Assembly: GCA_015066875.1 (NCBI GenBank)
Contig: SVNM01000003.1
Span: 1 to 64,000, forward strand
Source of the DNA: Ruminococcus sp.
Lineage (GTDB): Bacteria > Bacillota > Clostridia > Oscillospirales > Ruminococcaceae
Length of the DNA stretch: 64,000 bases
Reading direction: 5' to 3'
Part shown: positions 17,760-26,434 of the stretch, piece by piece
Numbering within the stretch: position 1 is the first letter of the stretch
Layout: each line of letters begins with the position of its first letter
Notes under the pieces: model-generated
The model's database searches: none
Seen by the model: the letters and a program-made list of their open reading frames with translations, nothing else
What the model was told of the DNA's origin: nothing
Position numbers and translations under genes: made by a program

Positions 17760-17788
17760 ATTTTATCAGTATTCCTTAATAAAGTCAA
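17760..17788 (-). promoter_or_regulatory. Promoter of the PL11-dockerin gene
   Basis: Minus strand TTGACT (17783-17788), 17-base spacer, TAAAAT (17760-17765); predicted leader about 58 bases. It lies back to back with the nadB promoter. Confidence 0.8.
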
Positions 17789-17892
17789 GAAAGAATTTCT
17801 CCTTTAGCATAAAATATCATAAAATTGATACGAAAAGTCACAACATATCACCCGTATATTTGAAGAAATTATTAAAAATGTCGCTTTGTGTA

Positions 17893-17921
17893 GTGACATA
17901 TCCGTTTAAATATGATATAAT
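17893..17921 (+). promoter_or_regulatory. Promoter of nadB-nadC
   Basis: GTGACA (17893-17898), 17-base spacer, TATAAT (17916-17921), about 60 bases upstream of the nadB ATG. A small stem AACGG/CCGTT lies in the leader near 17950-17965. No recognisable NiaR or NrtR operator was seen. Confidence 0.75.
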
Positions 17922-17984
17922 ATATTTGTATAATTATAATTAAAACTAAAACGGTTTTTCCGTTGAATAAAGGACGTGCTGTAT

Positions 17985-19439
17985 ATGGCAAATAATTTTG
18001 ACGTAATCATCGCGGGCTGTGGTGTATCAGGTTTGTATACCGCTATCAATCTCCCCTCTGACCTGAAAATCCTCATTATCTGCAAGCGTGAGCTTTCCCT
18101 CTGCAACTCCTCGCTTGCTCAGGGCGGTATCGCAGGTGTTTACAACTCTCCCGATGATAATATCCAGTATCATCAGAACGATACTCTCGTTGCGGGCGGA
18201 TTCAAGAATAATATTGACGCTGTTCACACCCTCGTAAGCGAGGCAGGACGTGATATCGAGTGCATTATCAATCTCGGTGTTGAATTTGACAAAAATCCCG
18301 ATGGCTCGTACCACCGTACTCTTGAGGGCGGTCACAGCCACCACCGTATCTTCCACCACGCAGACGCTACAGGCGATGAAATCACCTCAAAGCTTCTTAA
18401 AAAGGTTCAGTCTCTCCCTAATGTGACTATTATGGAGAAAACTCTGCTCTGCGGTATTGAAAAGACATCTACAGGCTACAGCGCATTTACTCTTCACGAC
18501 GGTGAGTACTCTTCCTATAACTGCCACTTTATGGTTCTTGCTACAGGCGGTATCGGCAGAGTCTATGAATTCACCACAAACTCTGCAATTGCTACAGGCG
18601 ACGGTATCTGCTTCGCTTATGAAATGGGCGCTAAAATCAAGGACCTGAGCTATGTTCAGTTCCACCCCACTGCTTTCAATAACAAGAAAACACGTGAGTG
18701 CTTCCTTATTTCCGAAGCTGTGCGAGGCGAGGGCGCTTACCTGAGAAACTGCAACGGCGACCGCTTTATGCATAACTATGATACCCGTCTTGAGCTTGCT
18801 CCCCGTGATGTTGTTTCCCATGCTATCGTTCTTGAGTCAAGAAAGCAGAATTCAACCGAATTCTACCTGGACATAAGCCATAAGGACAGCGAATTCCTTA
18901 AAAAACGCTTCCCTATGATTTACGAAAAGCTCCTTGAACAGGGCTTTGACCTTACAAGCGACAGAATTCCCATTTTCCCCTGCCAGCACTACCTTATGGG
19001 CGGTATCGACGTTAACGACTGCTCTGAAACAACCCTCAATAACCTTTACGCTGTGGGAGAGTGCTCGCATACAGGCGTTCACGGAAACAACCGCCTTGCA
19101 AGTAATTCTCTGCTTGAGGCTCTTGTGTTCTCACGCCGTGCTTCTGAGGATATTGCACGCAAGATTGATAAATGTCCCGAAGGCTTTGATACAGTTGAAT
19201 TTGCTCCCTCTACAGACCGCGAGCCTATCCCTCACGGCTTCCGTACAGAGGTAAGAAGAATTCTTCAGCAGTGCCACTTTGTTATCCCCGATAAAAAGTC
19301 TGCTTCCGAAAGCTTCAGGCGTGTGGAGGAAATACGTGAAACTCTGCTTAACGGCAATTTCCTCATCGACGCAGACTACGTTGAGGCTAAATCCCTCGTT
19401 ACAACCGCCTACATCATTTTAAAGGAAGTTATCCGATAA
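17985..19439 (+). CDS. nadB: L-aspartate oxidase
   Basis: FAD enzyme that oxidises L-aspartate to iminoaspartate, the first step of de novo NAD synthesis. 484 residues with the dinucleotide-binding GCGVSGLYTA at the N-terminus, SSLAQGGIAG, the succinate-dehydrogenase-type HRIFHHADATGDEI region, and SNSLLEALVFSRRA near the C-terminus. ATG 17985 follows AAAGGACG by about 10 bases; an in-frame GTG at 17976 overlaps that site. nadC follows after 18 bases. nadA, often in the same operon, is not in this window. Confidence 0.95.
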   Translation: MANNFDVIIAGCGVSGLYTAINLPSDLKILIICKRELSLCNSSLAQGGIAGVYNSPDDNIQYHQNDTLVAGGFKNNIDAVHTLVSEAGRDIECIINLGVEFDKNPDGSYHRTLEGGHSHHRIFHHADATGDEITSKLLKKVQSLPNVTIMEKTLLCGIEKTSTGYSAFTLHDGEYSSYNCHFMVLATGGIGRVYEFTTNSAIATGDGICFAYEMGAKIKDLSYVQFHPTAFNNKKTRECFLISEAVRGEGAYLRNCNGDRFMHNYDTRLELAPRDVVSHAIVLESRKQNSTEFYLDISHKDSEFLKKRFPMIYEKLLEQGFDLTSDRIPIFPCQHYLMGGIDVNDCSETTLNNLYAVGECSHTGVHGNNRLASNSLLEALVFSRRASEDIARKIDKCPEGFDTVEFAPSTDREPIPHGFRTEVRRILQQCHFVIPDKKSASESFRRVEEIRETLLNGNFLIDADYVEAKSLVTTAYIILKEVIR

Positions 19440-19457
19440 TCCGAAAGGGGTTTTAAT

Positions 19458-20303
19458 ATGAAACTTTTACAGTGCTATATTGACAATATAATCAACAACG
19501 CTCTTATGGAGGATATCAGCTACATCGATGCTACGGCAGATAACCTTATTCCCGAAGAGCATACAAGCAAGGCTTATTACGTTGCAAAGGCTTCAGGCGT
19601 GCTCTGCGGTATCGATATCGCAAAGCGTGTTTTCGAGCTTGCGGGCGGTAATGTAAGCTTCAATATTCTCCTCAGAGACGGCGCCAAGGTAAACGAGGGC
19701 GATATCATTGCTGAAATGGAAGGAAGCACTCTTACTCTTCTCAAGGGCGAGCGTACTGCTCTTAATATTCTCCAGCATATGTCGGGAATTGCAACCGCAA
19801 CAAATGTCTGCGCTGAGCTTGTAAAGGGCACAAATGCTCACGTTACAGATACAAGAAAGACTCTTCCCGGTCTGCGTGCGCTTCAGAAGTATGCTGTTAC
19901 TGTGGGCGGAGGCAAAAATCACCGTTTCAACCTTTCCGATGCGGCTATGCTTAAGGATAACCACATCGACGCTTACGGCGGAATTACCGCTGCGGTAAAC
20001 GCTCTGCGTGAGAAAATCGGACATACAGTAAAGGTTGAGGTTGAAGTCCGTACTCTCGATGAGCTTCGTGAGGCGCTCAGCGTTAACTGCGAAATCATTA
20101 TGCTTGACAATATGAACTGCGACCAGATGCGTGAGGCTGTGGCTATCACAGACGGCAAGGCTCTGCTTGAGGCTTCAGGAAATATCACAGCTGATAATAT
20201 CCGCTCTGTTGCCGAAACAGGCGTTAATATCATTTCTCTCGGAGCTCTTACCCACTCGGTAAAGGCATTCGATATTTCAATGAAAATCAAAAGCGATAAA
20301 TAA
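19458..20303 (+). CDS. nadC: Nicotinate-nucleotide diphosphorylase (carboxylating)
   Basis: Quinolinate phosphoribosyltransferase making nicotinate mononucleotide from quinolinate and PRPP, 281 residues. Signature TRKTLPGLRALQKYAV followed by GGGKNHRFNLSDAAMLKDNH binds the phosphates and quinolinate; EVEVRTLDEL and IMLDNM match the barrel core. Ribosome site GAAAGGGG before ATG 19458. Second gene of the nad operon, ended by the hairpin at 20309-20339. Confidence 0.95.
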   Translation: MKLLQCYIDNIINNALMEDISYIDATADNLIPEEHTSKAYYVAKASGVLCGIDIAKRVFELAGGNVSFNILLRDGAKVNEGDIIAEMEGSTLTLLKGERTALNILQHMSGIATATNVCAELVKGTNAHVTDTRKTLPGLRALQKYAVTVGGGKNHRFNLSDAAMLKDNHIDAYGGITAAVNALREKIGHTVKVEVEVRTLDELREALSVNCEIIMLDNMNCDQMREAVAITDGKALLEASGNITADNIRSVAETGVNIISLGALTHSVKAFDISMKIKSDK

Positions 20304-20308
20304 AATAA

Positions 20309-20339
20309 ATCCCCGCAGGCATAAAAAGCTTGCGGGGAT
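20309..20339 (+). terminator. Hairpin after nadC
   Basis: ATCCCCGCA and TGCGGGGAT pair around a short loop, followed by only a moderately T-rich tail, so this is a likely but not ideal terminator. Confidence 0.65.
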
Positions 20340-20357
20340 ATTTGTAAGGCTCTCCTT

Positions 20358-20760
20358 TAAGTAAATTATCCATACGGAAGCATTATGTGTATTTAGTGGG
20401 GGAACCTTTCTGAAGAAAGTTTATGCCTGACAGGCACCCGTCCCCTCTGTCAGCTTCGCTGACATCTCCCCACCCCGTGGGGAGTCACCCACACCCCCTA
20501 CAAAGACTTTTACTCTGAATTAAATCCCCATATGGTACACACTAATAACGAGATGTTAAAATCTTATCAAAATGGTGTGTGTACCATATGGGGAATTAAT
20601 TTAAAAATGAAAGTTTTAGGAAAGGAGTTTGAGGATTACTCCCCGCAGTGCGGGGAGATGTCCGAAGGACAGAGGGGACAGGCTCCCGTTGGGAGAACCC
20701 TTTTTCAAAAGGGTTTTCCTCAATAAATCACGTAAATACTTCTGTGTGAAAAGTCTCCTA
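20358..20760 (+). repeat. Palindromic dispersed repeat, copy 1 (forward, with two insertions)
   Basis: Longest of five related copies, 403 bases between TA dinucleotides. The central palindrome has arms containing CCCCATATGGTACACAC (20526-20542) and GTGTGTACCATATGGGG. Compared with the others it carries an extra block (about 20423-20490: TGCCTGACAGGCA, CTGTCAGCTTCGCTGACA and a CCCCAC/GTGGGG stem) in the 5' hairpin and a second insert (about 20635-20695) in the 3' hairpin GAGG...CCTC. Short open frames inside it are not genes. Fills the 480-base gap between nadC and the SGNH gene. Confidence 0.85.
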
Positions 20761-20783
20761 AGGGTGAGCCTTAATTTTTGTTA

Positions 20784-22346
20784 TCAGACAAGTCCCATAA
20801 ACTCTTCCATGGTCTGTATGTACTCGTCAGTTGTTGTTGAGACATAGGCGTAGTAGCTGAGGATACTTGCCGCATCGGTGGGAGTTATTTTTTCGTCCTT
20901 ATTTACATCTGCGGCAGTGAACTCCACGTATGTAAGCCCTACACTTCCTGTTGTCTGCCCATCAGCATATGCTGAGAGTGCCTTTGCTGCATCGGTAGGA
21001 GTAATCTGTCCGTCGCAGTTCACATCGCCAAGCATAACCTCAGGCGCAGAGCTTGTAGTCGGCGTTGTATAAGTAGTAGTTGAGGTAGTTGTTGTGGTAG
21101 TAGTTGTTGTTGAAGTGGTGGTAGTAGTCGTTGTAGTAGTTGTTGTAGTTGTAGTGGTGCTTGTAGTAGTCGTTGTTGTAGAAGTTGTAGTTGTAGTCGT
21201 TGTAGATGTTGTAGTCACAAGAGGCTCGTTGCCTGCTACCTTAAGGTATGTTTCATATGCAATTTCGGGATACTCTGCCTTATCCTCAAGACTTTCAAAC
21301 GTTGTCTTTAAAAGACCGTTATCGTTGTGAAGCTCGCCTATCTGCTCAAGAACAGCACAGGCAATGGCAATATGTCCCTTCTGATTGGGGTGGAAGTCCA
21401 TATTGTTTATATCAAACTCGCCTGTTTCGGGCTGGATATCTGTGAAATAGTAGGCATAGCCCTGATTTTCCTTTGAAGGAGACTCGTTTGAGCTGAACTC
21501 GTAGAATATATCGGCAATTTTCACTCCCTCAATAGTCTGCAGGGCGTCACGATAAAGCTCCATAGCGCTTTCCAGGTTTTTTCTGAGAGTATTTATTGCC
21601 ATTGAGTATGTTTCATTTCCTGCAATATCAATGCTTCCGCTCCAGTATTCGGGAGCAAACTGAACAGGCTGATAAACTGTCTGAATGATTATCTGAGCGT
21701 CGGGATTAAGCTCCTTTATCATAGAAACGATTTCAGCTGTTTCGGGAACATACTCTGTCTGAACAAGACCTGTAGGATTATTTGTTGTACCGGCAAGCTC
21801 CTTTTTAAGTCCTGAAATAAACGGAGTTGCTGCCATAGGATTAGCCTCAAAGTAATCCATCAGCACTGCCTTATCAATCAGACGGTTCATATCGTCAAGA
21901 GTAGGGTCCTCAGGAATATCAGCTGATGAATAGCCCTCTTTGAACATGGGATATGTATCGGAATTTATTGTTCTTGCGTATTCAAGAGAATACTTTGCCA
22001 TATGACGGAGCATATTGTTTCCGCCTATTGAAATTACTACAACCTCAGCTTCTTCTGCAGACGCAATAGCCTCAGCGTCGTTTGAAAGAGCACTGATAAG
22101 GTCATCTGTTCTCAGACCGTCCTTAGCGTAGTAATCGACCTCCCAGCCGAGGTAATCGCCGATAATATCGCCGTATTTATGCTCAACAGTACCGCCCATT
22201 GAAGTGCCCGATGCAATGCTGTCGCCCATAACGAAAACGCTGTTTGTATTATCGCTTTCAGCAGTCTCCTGAGCACATACCGCTGAAGCTGTAACAGACG
22301 ATACAGCCAGTACTGCAGATAAAAGCGCTGATAATGTCTTTTTCAT
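20784..22346 (-). CDS. Secreted SGNH/GDSL hydrolase with poly-Thr linker and dockerin
   Basis: 520 residues: signal peptide (1 to about 25), SGNH hydrolase domain (about 36-365), poly-threonine/serine linker (about 377-426) and C-terminal type I dockerin (about 433-505, GDVNCDGQITPTDAAKAL and ADVNKDEKITPTDAASIL). The four esterase blocks are visible: nucleophile Ser43 in VMGDSIASG, GGNN at 108-111, and catalytic Asp/His in DFHPNQKGH near 316-319. It probably removes acyl groups from plant polysaccharides; the exact esterase family is not clear. ATG 22346 follows AAAGGAGGAT. Confidence 0.9.
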   Translation of the reverse strand: MKKTLSALLSAVLAVSSVTASAVCAQETAESDNTNSVFVMGDSIASGTSMGGTVEHKYGDIIGDYLGWEVDYYAKDGLRTDDLISALSNDAEAIASAEEAEVVVISIGGNNMLRHMAKYSLEYARTINSDTYPMFKEGYSSADIPEDPTLDDMNRLIDKAVLMDYFEANPMAATPFISGLKKELAGTTNNPTGLVQTEYVPETAEIVSMIKELNPDAQIIIQTVYQPVQFAPEYWSGSIDIAGNETYSMAINTLRKNLESAMELYRDALQTIEGVKIADIFYEFSSNESPSKENQGYAYYFTDIQPETGEFDINNMDFHPNQKGHIAIACAVLEQIGELHNDNGLLKTTFESLEDKAEYPEIAYETYLKVAGNEPLVTTTSTTTTTTTSTTTTTTSTTTTTTTTTTTTTTTSTTTTTTTTTSTTTYTTPTTSSAPEVMLGDVNCDGQITPTDAAKALSAYADGQTTGSVGLTYVEFTAADVNKDEKITPTDAASILSYYAYVSTTTDEYIQTMEEFMGLV

Positions 22347-22393
22347 TGTTAATCCTCCTTTAAATTCAAAAAAGCTTTCTTTTTATACACTTA

Positions 22394-22422
22394 ATTATAA
22401 ACCATTGAAGTCTGCCTGTCAA
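22394..22422 (-). promoter_or_regulatory. Consensus promoter of the SGNH-dockerin gene
   Basis: Minus strand TTGACA (22417-22422), 17-base spacer, TATAAT (22394-22399), perfect consensus about 48 bases upstream of the start codon. Confidence 0.88.
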
Positions 22423-22440
22423 CAGGAAACCACTGCCTTG

Positions 22441-22944
22441 TTATCTCACAGGAGCCTTTATAACTCCCTTGACTGTAAGTGCATACACTGTAACGTATGA
22501 CGCAAAGGGTACTGCAACAAGGGGAAGCATCAGCCATACCTGTGCCGATGTAAGAGCCGAGCTTGACGCATCAGAGTTGATAAAGTTGTAAATCTGAAGA
22601 AAATATGCGTTCAGAAGCTTGTGCCATTTGTAAAAGTCAAATCCCGATGTTTTGTGGGATACAAAAAGCACAATCCAGCTTGCAAGTGACGGAAGCGAAG
22701 CCGTAACTCCCGTTGCAAGCGGTACAAGAGGACTCAGCTTCAAATTCTCTGTTCTGCTTTTTTTCAGATCCTCAGAGGCTGTATTCATTGCAAAATTCGC
22801 CATAAGACAGATAAGTATTCCCACTGTGCACACAGCGCAGATAAGCTTCATAAAGGTCATTGCCGATGATGCAAGGGTAAGACCGATAAAAAGCGAAAGT
22901 ATTTCAGATGCCACTATGTAGCCGATTGCTTTAAGATGTCTCAT
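22441..22944 (-). CDS. Multi-pass membrane protein, unknown function
   Basis: 167 residues with four hydrophobic segments (about 5-26, 29-52, 76-95, 134-160) and a polar loop about 95-130. ATG 22944 is preceded by AAAGGAA. I recognise no family or conserved polar residues. It stands alone, upstream of the SGNH-dockerin gene, which has its own promoter, and divergent from a small gene at 23043. Confidence 0.65.
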   Translation of the reverse strand: MRHLKAIGYIVASEILSLFIGLTLASSAMTFMKLICAVCTVGILICLMANFAMNTASEDLKKSRTENLKLSPLVPLATGVTASLPSLASWIVLFVSHKTSGFDFYKWHKLLNAYFLQIYNFINSDASSSALTSAQVWLMLPLVAVPFASYVTVYALTVKGVIKAPVR

Positions 22945-23042
22945 ATCAAAAATTCCTTTTCTTTTATGTATAACAAAGATGATTTACGGGATAATATTAT
23001 CGCTGTTACCCTGAGCCCTGCAGAACGAAAGGAGCACTCTAT

Positions 23043-23222
23043 ATGCATATTATACCATTCAATAATAACGATGATGCGGTAAAAATCTACACTCCGCCGT
23101 CAAGAAACAGCAAAGCTAAGATGCAAAACGCACTTTCCGAGGACAACGATAATGTGAGAATTTACAGTATACGCTCACACCAACAGTCAGATTCATCTTC
23201 TGATAATTCTTCCGATAAGTGA
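23043..23222 (+). CDS. Small 59-residue hydrophilic protein, unknown
   Basis: A short gene with AAAGGAG eight bases before ATG 23043 and a 59-residue product: MHIIPFNNNDD, a basic middle (PPSRNSKAKMQ), an acidic NALSEDNDN, then VRIYSIRS and a Ser/Asp-rich tail. There is no signal or membrane segment. Two KIY/RIY segments suggest a short internal repeat (VKIYTPPSR, VRIYSIRSH). Its last 30 bases overlap the 3' end of znuB on the other strand. The ribosome site and spacing make it credible; function unknown. Confidence 0.55.
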   Translation: MHIIPFNNNDDAVKIYTPPSRNSKAKMQNALSEDNDNVRIYSIRSHQQSDSSSDNSSDK

Positions 23223-24020
23223 AAACACAAGGAAGAAGAATACATTTACGATTACGATGCTTGCTCCGGGAGCAGTATTGAACATAAGGGCGATGAACAT
23301 TCCCAGAAGAAAGCTTGCTACGGAAACTGCTCCTGCTGTGAGGACAACTCCGCGGAAGCTTTTGCATACTCTCATTGCGGTAAGCGATGGAATTACTATC
23401 AGGCTTGAAATAAGAAGCGAGCCCATCATCATCATTCCCAGAACAACGGTTACAGCTGTTAAAACCGCGAATATCATATTGTATATTCCCGCATTTACTC
23501 CTGTGGCACGGGCAAAGTTTTCATCAAAGGTAACCGAGAAGATCCTGTTGTACAGGAAAATGAATGCAAGTATCACAACTACCGACAGCACTACGCTGAG
23601 CACAACGTCCTCAGTTGTCATAGCAAGTATGCTTCCGAACATATAGTGGCTCACATCATTGGTGAGTCCAGCCTTTGAGGAAACGAGAATTCCTATGGCA
23701 AGAGCTGTTGTGGAAAAGAGCGCTATTGCCGAATCGCCGTGAAGCTTGCTGTTTTCGCTGAGCCTCAGCAGTATAAATGCTGCAACGATAACTACAGGCA
23801 GAGCTACCTTCAGGGGAGCTAAATTCATTACTGCCGCAACGGATAATGCTCCGTAGCCGATGTGTGAAAGTCCGTCGCCTATCATAGAGTATTTCTTCAG
23901 CACAAGAGTTACTCCCAGAAGTGAGGCACATATCGTAACCGCAATTCCTCCTATAAGTGCAGGGAGAAGTATGTGGCGGAAGAATTCAGGTGAAAACATT
24001 AATTCAAAATTTTCTGTCAT
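23193..24020 (-). CDS. znuB: Zinc/manganese ABC transporter permease
   Basis: 275-residue ABC-3 family integral membrane permease with about eight hydrophobic segments, e.g. ALIGGIAVTICASLLGVTLV and the conserved GDGLSHIGYGALSVA loop near 50-64 that contacts the ATPase. Its ATG overlaps the stop of znuC (ATGA), so it is translationally coupled. It is the last gene of a fur-znuA-znuC-znuB operon. Zinc is favoured over manganese because of the His-rich binding protein and the Fur-type regulator. Confidence 0.9.
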   Translation of the reverse strand: MTENFELMFSPEFFRHILLPALIGGIAVTICASLLGVTLVLKKYSMIGDGLSHIGYGALSVAAVMNLAPLKVALPVVIVAAFILLRLSENSKLHGDSAIALFSTTALAIGILVSSKAGLTNDVSHYMFGSILAMTTEDVVLSVVLSVVVILAFIFLYNRIFSVTFDENFARATGVNAGIYNMIFAVLTAVTVVLGMMMMGSLLISSLIVIPSLTAMRVCKSFRGVVLTAGAVSVASFLLGMFIALMFNTAPGASIVIVNVFFFLVFSLIGRIIRR

Positions 24021-24730
24021 AGTTTCTGATCTCCGATAAATTTATTGCTGATGTGTGATGAAGCGTATTCCTGGGGAGTTCCGAAAAAGCTGTCACTGCT
24101 ACTGCACAGGCACAGTATCTTCGATGAGTACTCAAGTGATTTTGCTATATCGTGGGAAACCATTATTATGGTCATTTTATCCTTCTCGTTAAGCTCTGAA
24201 ATAACGGAATAGAGCTCTGCTGAAGCTGTGGGGTCAAGTCCTGTTACAGGCTCGTCAAGAAGAAGGAGCTTTTTTGCCGAGCATAACGCTCTTGCAAGAA
24301 GCATTCTCTGTTGCTGTCCGCCCGAAAGCTCACGACAGCCTCTTGAAGCAAGGTCGTAAATTCCCAGACGCTTCATTGCATTTGACGCAATTTCCTTTTC
24401 GGCAGATGAATAGAAGGGACGATATCCTCTTCTTCCCAGACAGCCCGAAAGCACTACCTCGGAAACAGTAGCGGGAAATCCCGACTGCATAGGCGTGTGC
24501 TGAGGAAGATAGCCTATATCGGTGTGCTTAAGTCCATCGCCAAGAGTTATTTTTCCTCCGTCGGCAGGCTTTATTCCAAGCAGACACTTTACAAGGGTGC
24601 TTTTTCCCGAACCATTTTCTCCTAAAATACACAGATAATCGCCCTCGCTTATTGAAAATGAAAGCGAATTTATAACCTTTACTCCGTCATAGCTTGCGGT
24701 AAGGTTTTCACAGGTAAGTATTTTTTTCAA
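24017..24730 (-). CDS. znuC: Zinc/manganese ABC transporter ATPase
   Basis: 237-residue ABC ATPase: Walker A GENGSGKST, Q-loop LPQHT, signature LSGGQQQR, Walker B LLLLDEPVTGLD and H-loop VSHD. It powers import through the coupled permease. ATG and stop overlaps of 4 bases with znuA and znuB show strict co-translation. Confidence 0.93.
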   Translation of the reverse strand: MKKILTCENLTASYDGVKVINSLSFSISEGDYLCILGENGSGKSTLVKCLLGIKPADGGKITLGDGLKHTDIGYLPQHTPMQSGFPATVSEVVLSGCLGRRGYRPFYSSAEKEIASNAMKRLGIYDLASRGCRELSGGQQQRMLLARALCSAKKLLLLDEPVTGLDPTASAELYSVISELNEKDKMTIIMVSHDIAKSLEYSSKILCLCSSSDSFFGTPQEYASSHISNKFIGDQKL

Positions 24731-25791
24731 TACAGAGCCTCCCTTAAATTATTGAGATTTTCTCTCATAAGCTGAATATACGTTACGTTGTTTTCAAAAT
24801 CTTCGCCTGATACATTGTGGCAGGAATGAAGTGTGAGCATCTGTGCGCCTGTCGCGTCGCAGAGCTTTTCCGCAAGCCTTTTCGTTGAAAACTCAAGGCA
24901 GAATACGGTATCGATGTTATGCTCAAGTATCTCGTCTATCAGAAAAGCCATTGTATATACTCCCGGCTCTGATTCAGAACTGCATCCGCTGAATGCCGCA
25001 AAGTACTCCAGCCCCAGATCGTGTGTAAGATATCTGAAGGGGAAGCGGTCTCCTATGACTATTATATCAGTGGGAGCGTTCTCTGCCATTTCCGCAAAAT
25101 CCTCCTCAAGCTCCTCAAGCTGAGAGATGTAGCCTTCCGCATTGACGCTGTAGTACGACTGCCGGTCAAAGCTGATATGTTCGGGCACTGCCGAGCACAG
25201 AGCGTCTCTTATACCCTCTGTGCAAAGCACAGCATTTGAAGGAGAAAGCCAGAAATGCTCGTCATATCCGAGATAATCGTTTTCTGCATGATTGTGTCCG
25301 CAGTTTTCATCGTGATGATGCTCCTGTTCCTGTACGCTGTGAGAGTCCTCTTCCTCCTCTTCTTCGTTATGAGAATGGTCGTGGGAATGACCGCTGGGAG
25401 AAGCTCCGTGCACCTCCTCTTCTTCAAGAGGCTCTACATAATCAAAAAGTCTTATTACTGTTTTATTGTCAGTACCCACCGATTCCAGTATTTCCTCTGC
25501 CCATACCTCGCCTGAGCCCCCAAGATAAATAAACACATCGCACTCCTGAATTTTCAGTATGTCAAGCGGTGTAGGCTCGTAGGAGTGAGCCTCGGCGCCG
25601 GGACAAAGAAGCATTGTTATATCGGCGCTTTCCCCTGCAACAGCTCTTGCAAAGTCATAAGGCGGAAAACAGGTTGTCACTATGGAAAGCTTGTCCGGTT
25701 TCTTCTCTGCAGAGCTGTCTGCGCACCCTGTAAGGAGTCCCGAAACAAATAAAACTGCTGTTATAATCGTTACAAAGAGTCTTTTTTTCAT
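24727..25791 (-). CDS. znuA: Zinc-binding lipoprotein of ABC transporter with His-rich loop
   Basis: 354 residues, cluster A-I (ZnuA/AdcA-type) binding protein. Lipobox LLTGC near residue 23 anchors it outside the membrane. Metal ligands fit AEAHSYEPTP and DEHFWLSP. Between them lies a His/Glu-rich loop (GHSHDHSHNEEEEEEDSHS, then EHHHDENCGHNHAE), typical of zinc rather than manganese systems. The start at ATG 25791 has GGAGG four bases upstream and overlaps the fur stop (ATGA); an earlier in-frame start at 25821 lies inside fur and lacks a ribosome site. Confidence 0.92.
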   Translation of the reverse strand: MKKRLFVTIITAVLFVSGLLTGCADSSAEKKPDKLSIVTTCFPPYDFARAVAGESADITMLLCPGAEAHSYEPTPLDILKIQECDVFIYLGGSGEVWAEEILESVGTDNKTVIRLFDYVEPLEEEEVHGASPSGHSHDHSHNEEEEEEDSHSVQEQEHHHDENCGHNHAENDYLGYDEHFWLSPSNAVLCTEGIRDALCSAVPEHISFDRQSYYSVNAEGYISQLEELEEDFAEMAENAPTDIIVIGDRFPFRYLTHDLGLEYFAAFSGCSSESEPGVYTMAFLIDEILEHNIDTVFCLEFSTKRLAEKLCDATGAQMLTLHSCHNVSGEDFENNVTYIQLMRENLNNLREALY

Positions 25792-26207
25792 TCTTCCTCC
25801 GAACCCGAACACTCTGAGCATTTGCCGTAGAAAACCGTCTGTGTAGAGTTTACGGTAAAGCCGTGATGCTCAAAAATATGCTTGTTTACTCCCGAAAGAA
25901 AGTCACAGTCGATGTGAATAAGCTGACCGCAACAGACGCATTTCAGATGAAAATGCTCGTGACAGCTGTTATCCCCGATATACTGAAAGCAGGCTCCTGT
26001 TTTGCCATCAAGAACGTATTTACGTACAATTCCACGCTCCACAAGCTTTTCAAGCTGGCGATAGATAGTAGCTGTACCCACAGGCGAGCCCTCCTGTGCA
26101 AGATAAGAGCTTATTTCCTGGACATTTGTATGCCTGTCCTTATTTTTTATAAGAAAAGCAATAAGATTTTCCTTTTGCTTTGTTTTGTACTCATTAGAAA
26201 GCTTCAT
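25788..26207 (-). CDS. Fur-family repressor, probably Zur
   Basis: 139-residue Fur-family metalloregulator. It shows the winged-helix region ISSYLAQEGSPVGTATIYRQLEKLVERGIV, the regulatory-metal His cluster (HEHFHLKCVCC) and two structural zinc CxxC pairs (CVCC and CSEC). ATG 26207 is preceded by GGAGG; a longer frame to 26255 has no ribosome site. Its operon with a zinc ABC transporter suggests zinc sensing; Fur and PerR are the alternatives. It likely represses itself through the box at 26225-26245. Confidence 0.88.
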   Translation of the reverse strand: MKLSNEYKTKQKENLIAFLIKNKDRHTNVQEISSYLAQEGSPVGTATIYRQLEKLVERGIVRKYVLDGKTGACFQYIGDNSCHEHFHLKCVCCGQLIHIDCDFLSGVNKHIFEHHGFTVNSTQTVFYGKCSECSGSEEE

Positions 26208-26224
26208 AAAACCTCCGTTAAAAA

Positions 26225-26245
26225 TGAAAATGATTTTCGTTTTCA
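26225..26245 (-). promoter_or_regulatory. Fur/Zur-type operator of the zinc operon
   Basis: TGAAAAT-GATTTTC-GTTTTCA is an interrupted 21-base palindrome of the Fur-box type, placed immediately downstream of the -10 box where repressor binding would block transcription. Confidence 0.7.
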
Positions 26246-26274
26246 ATTTTATCACATATTCCCCTCAATGTCAA
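26246..26274 (-). promoter_or_regulatory. Promoter of fur-znuA-znuC-znuB
   Basis: Minus strand TTGACA (26269-26274), 17-base spacer, TAAAAT (26246-26251), abutting the Fur-type operator. Confidence 0.85.
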
Positions 26275-26325
26275 GGAAAAGTGAGGGCTGTGCATTACTT
26301 AAAACAAAAAAATAATAAAACAGCC

Positions 26326-26382
26326 TTGACAAATAAGAACATATGTTTTATAATATCCTTACAAGGAATAGAACATTCGTTC
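26326..26382 (+). promoter_or_regulatory. Consensus promoter overlapped by two LexA-type SOS boxes
   Basis: TTGACA (26326-26331), 17-base spacer, TATAAT (26349-26354). GAACATATGTTT (26337-26348) fills most of the spacer, and GAACATTCGTTC (26371-26382) lies just after the likely transcription start. Both match the Firmicutes LexA/DinR core GAAC-N4-GTTC (one mismatch in the first). The arrangement predicts SOS control of the genes that follow. Confidence 0.7.
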
Positions 26383-26434
26383 GATAGCTACCTTAGGTGC
26401 TTCTCCCTAAATAAATGACTGTGGAGGATTACCA

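Noticed and set aside
20532..20847. Two overlapping open frames of 64 and 72 codons
   Set aside because: They lie within the palindromic repeat copy 1 and its edge, with no ribosome site or protein-like composition.
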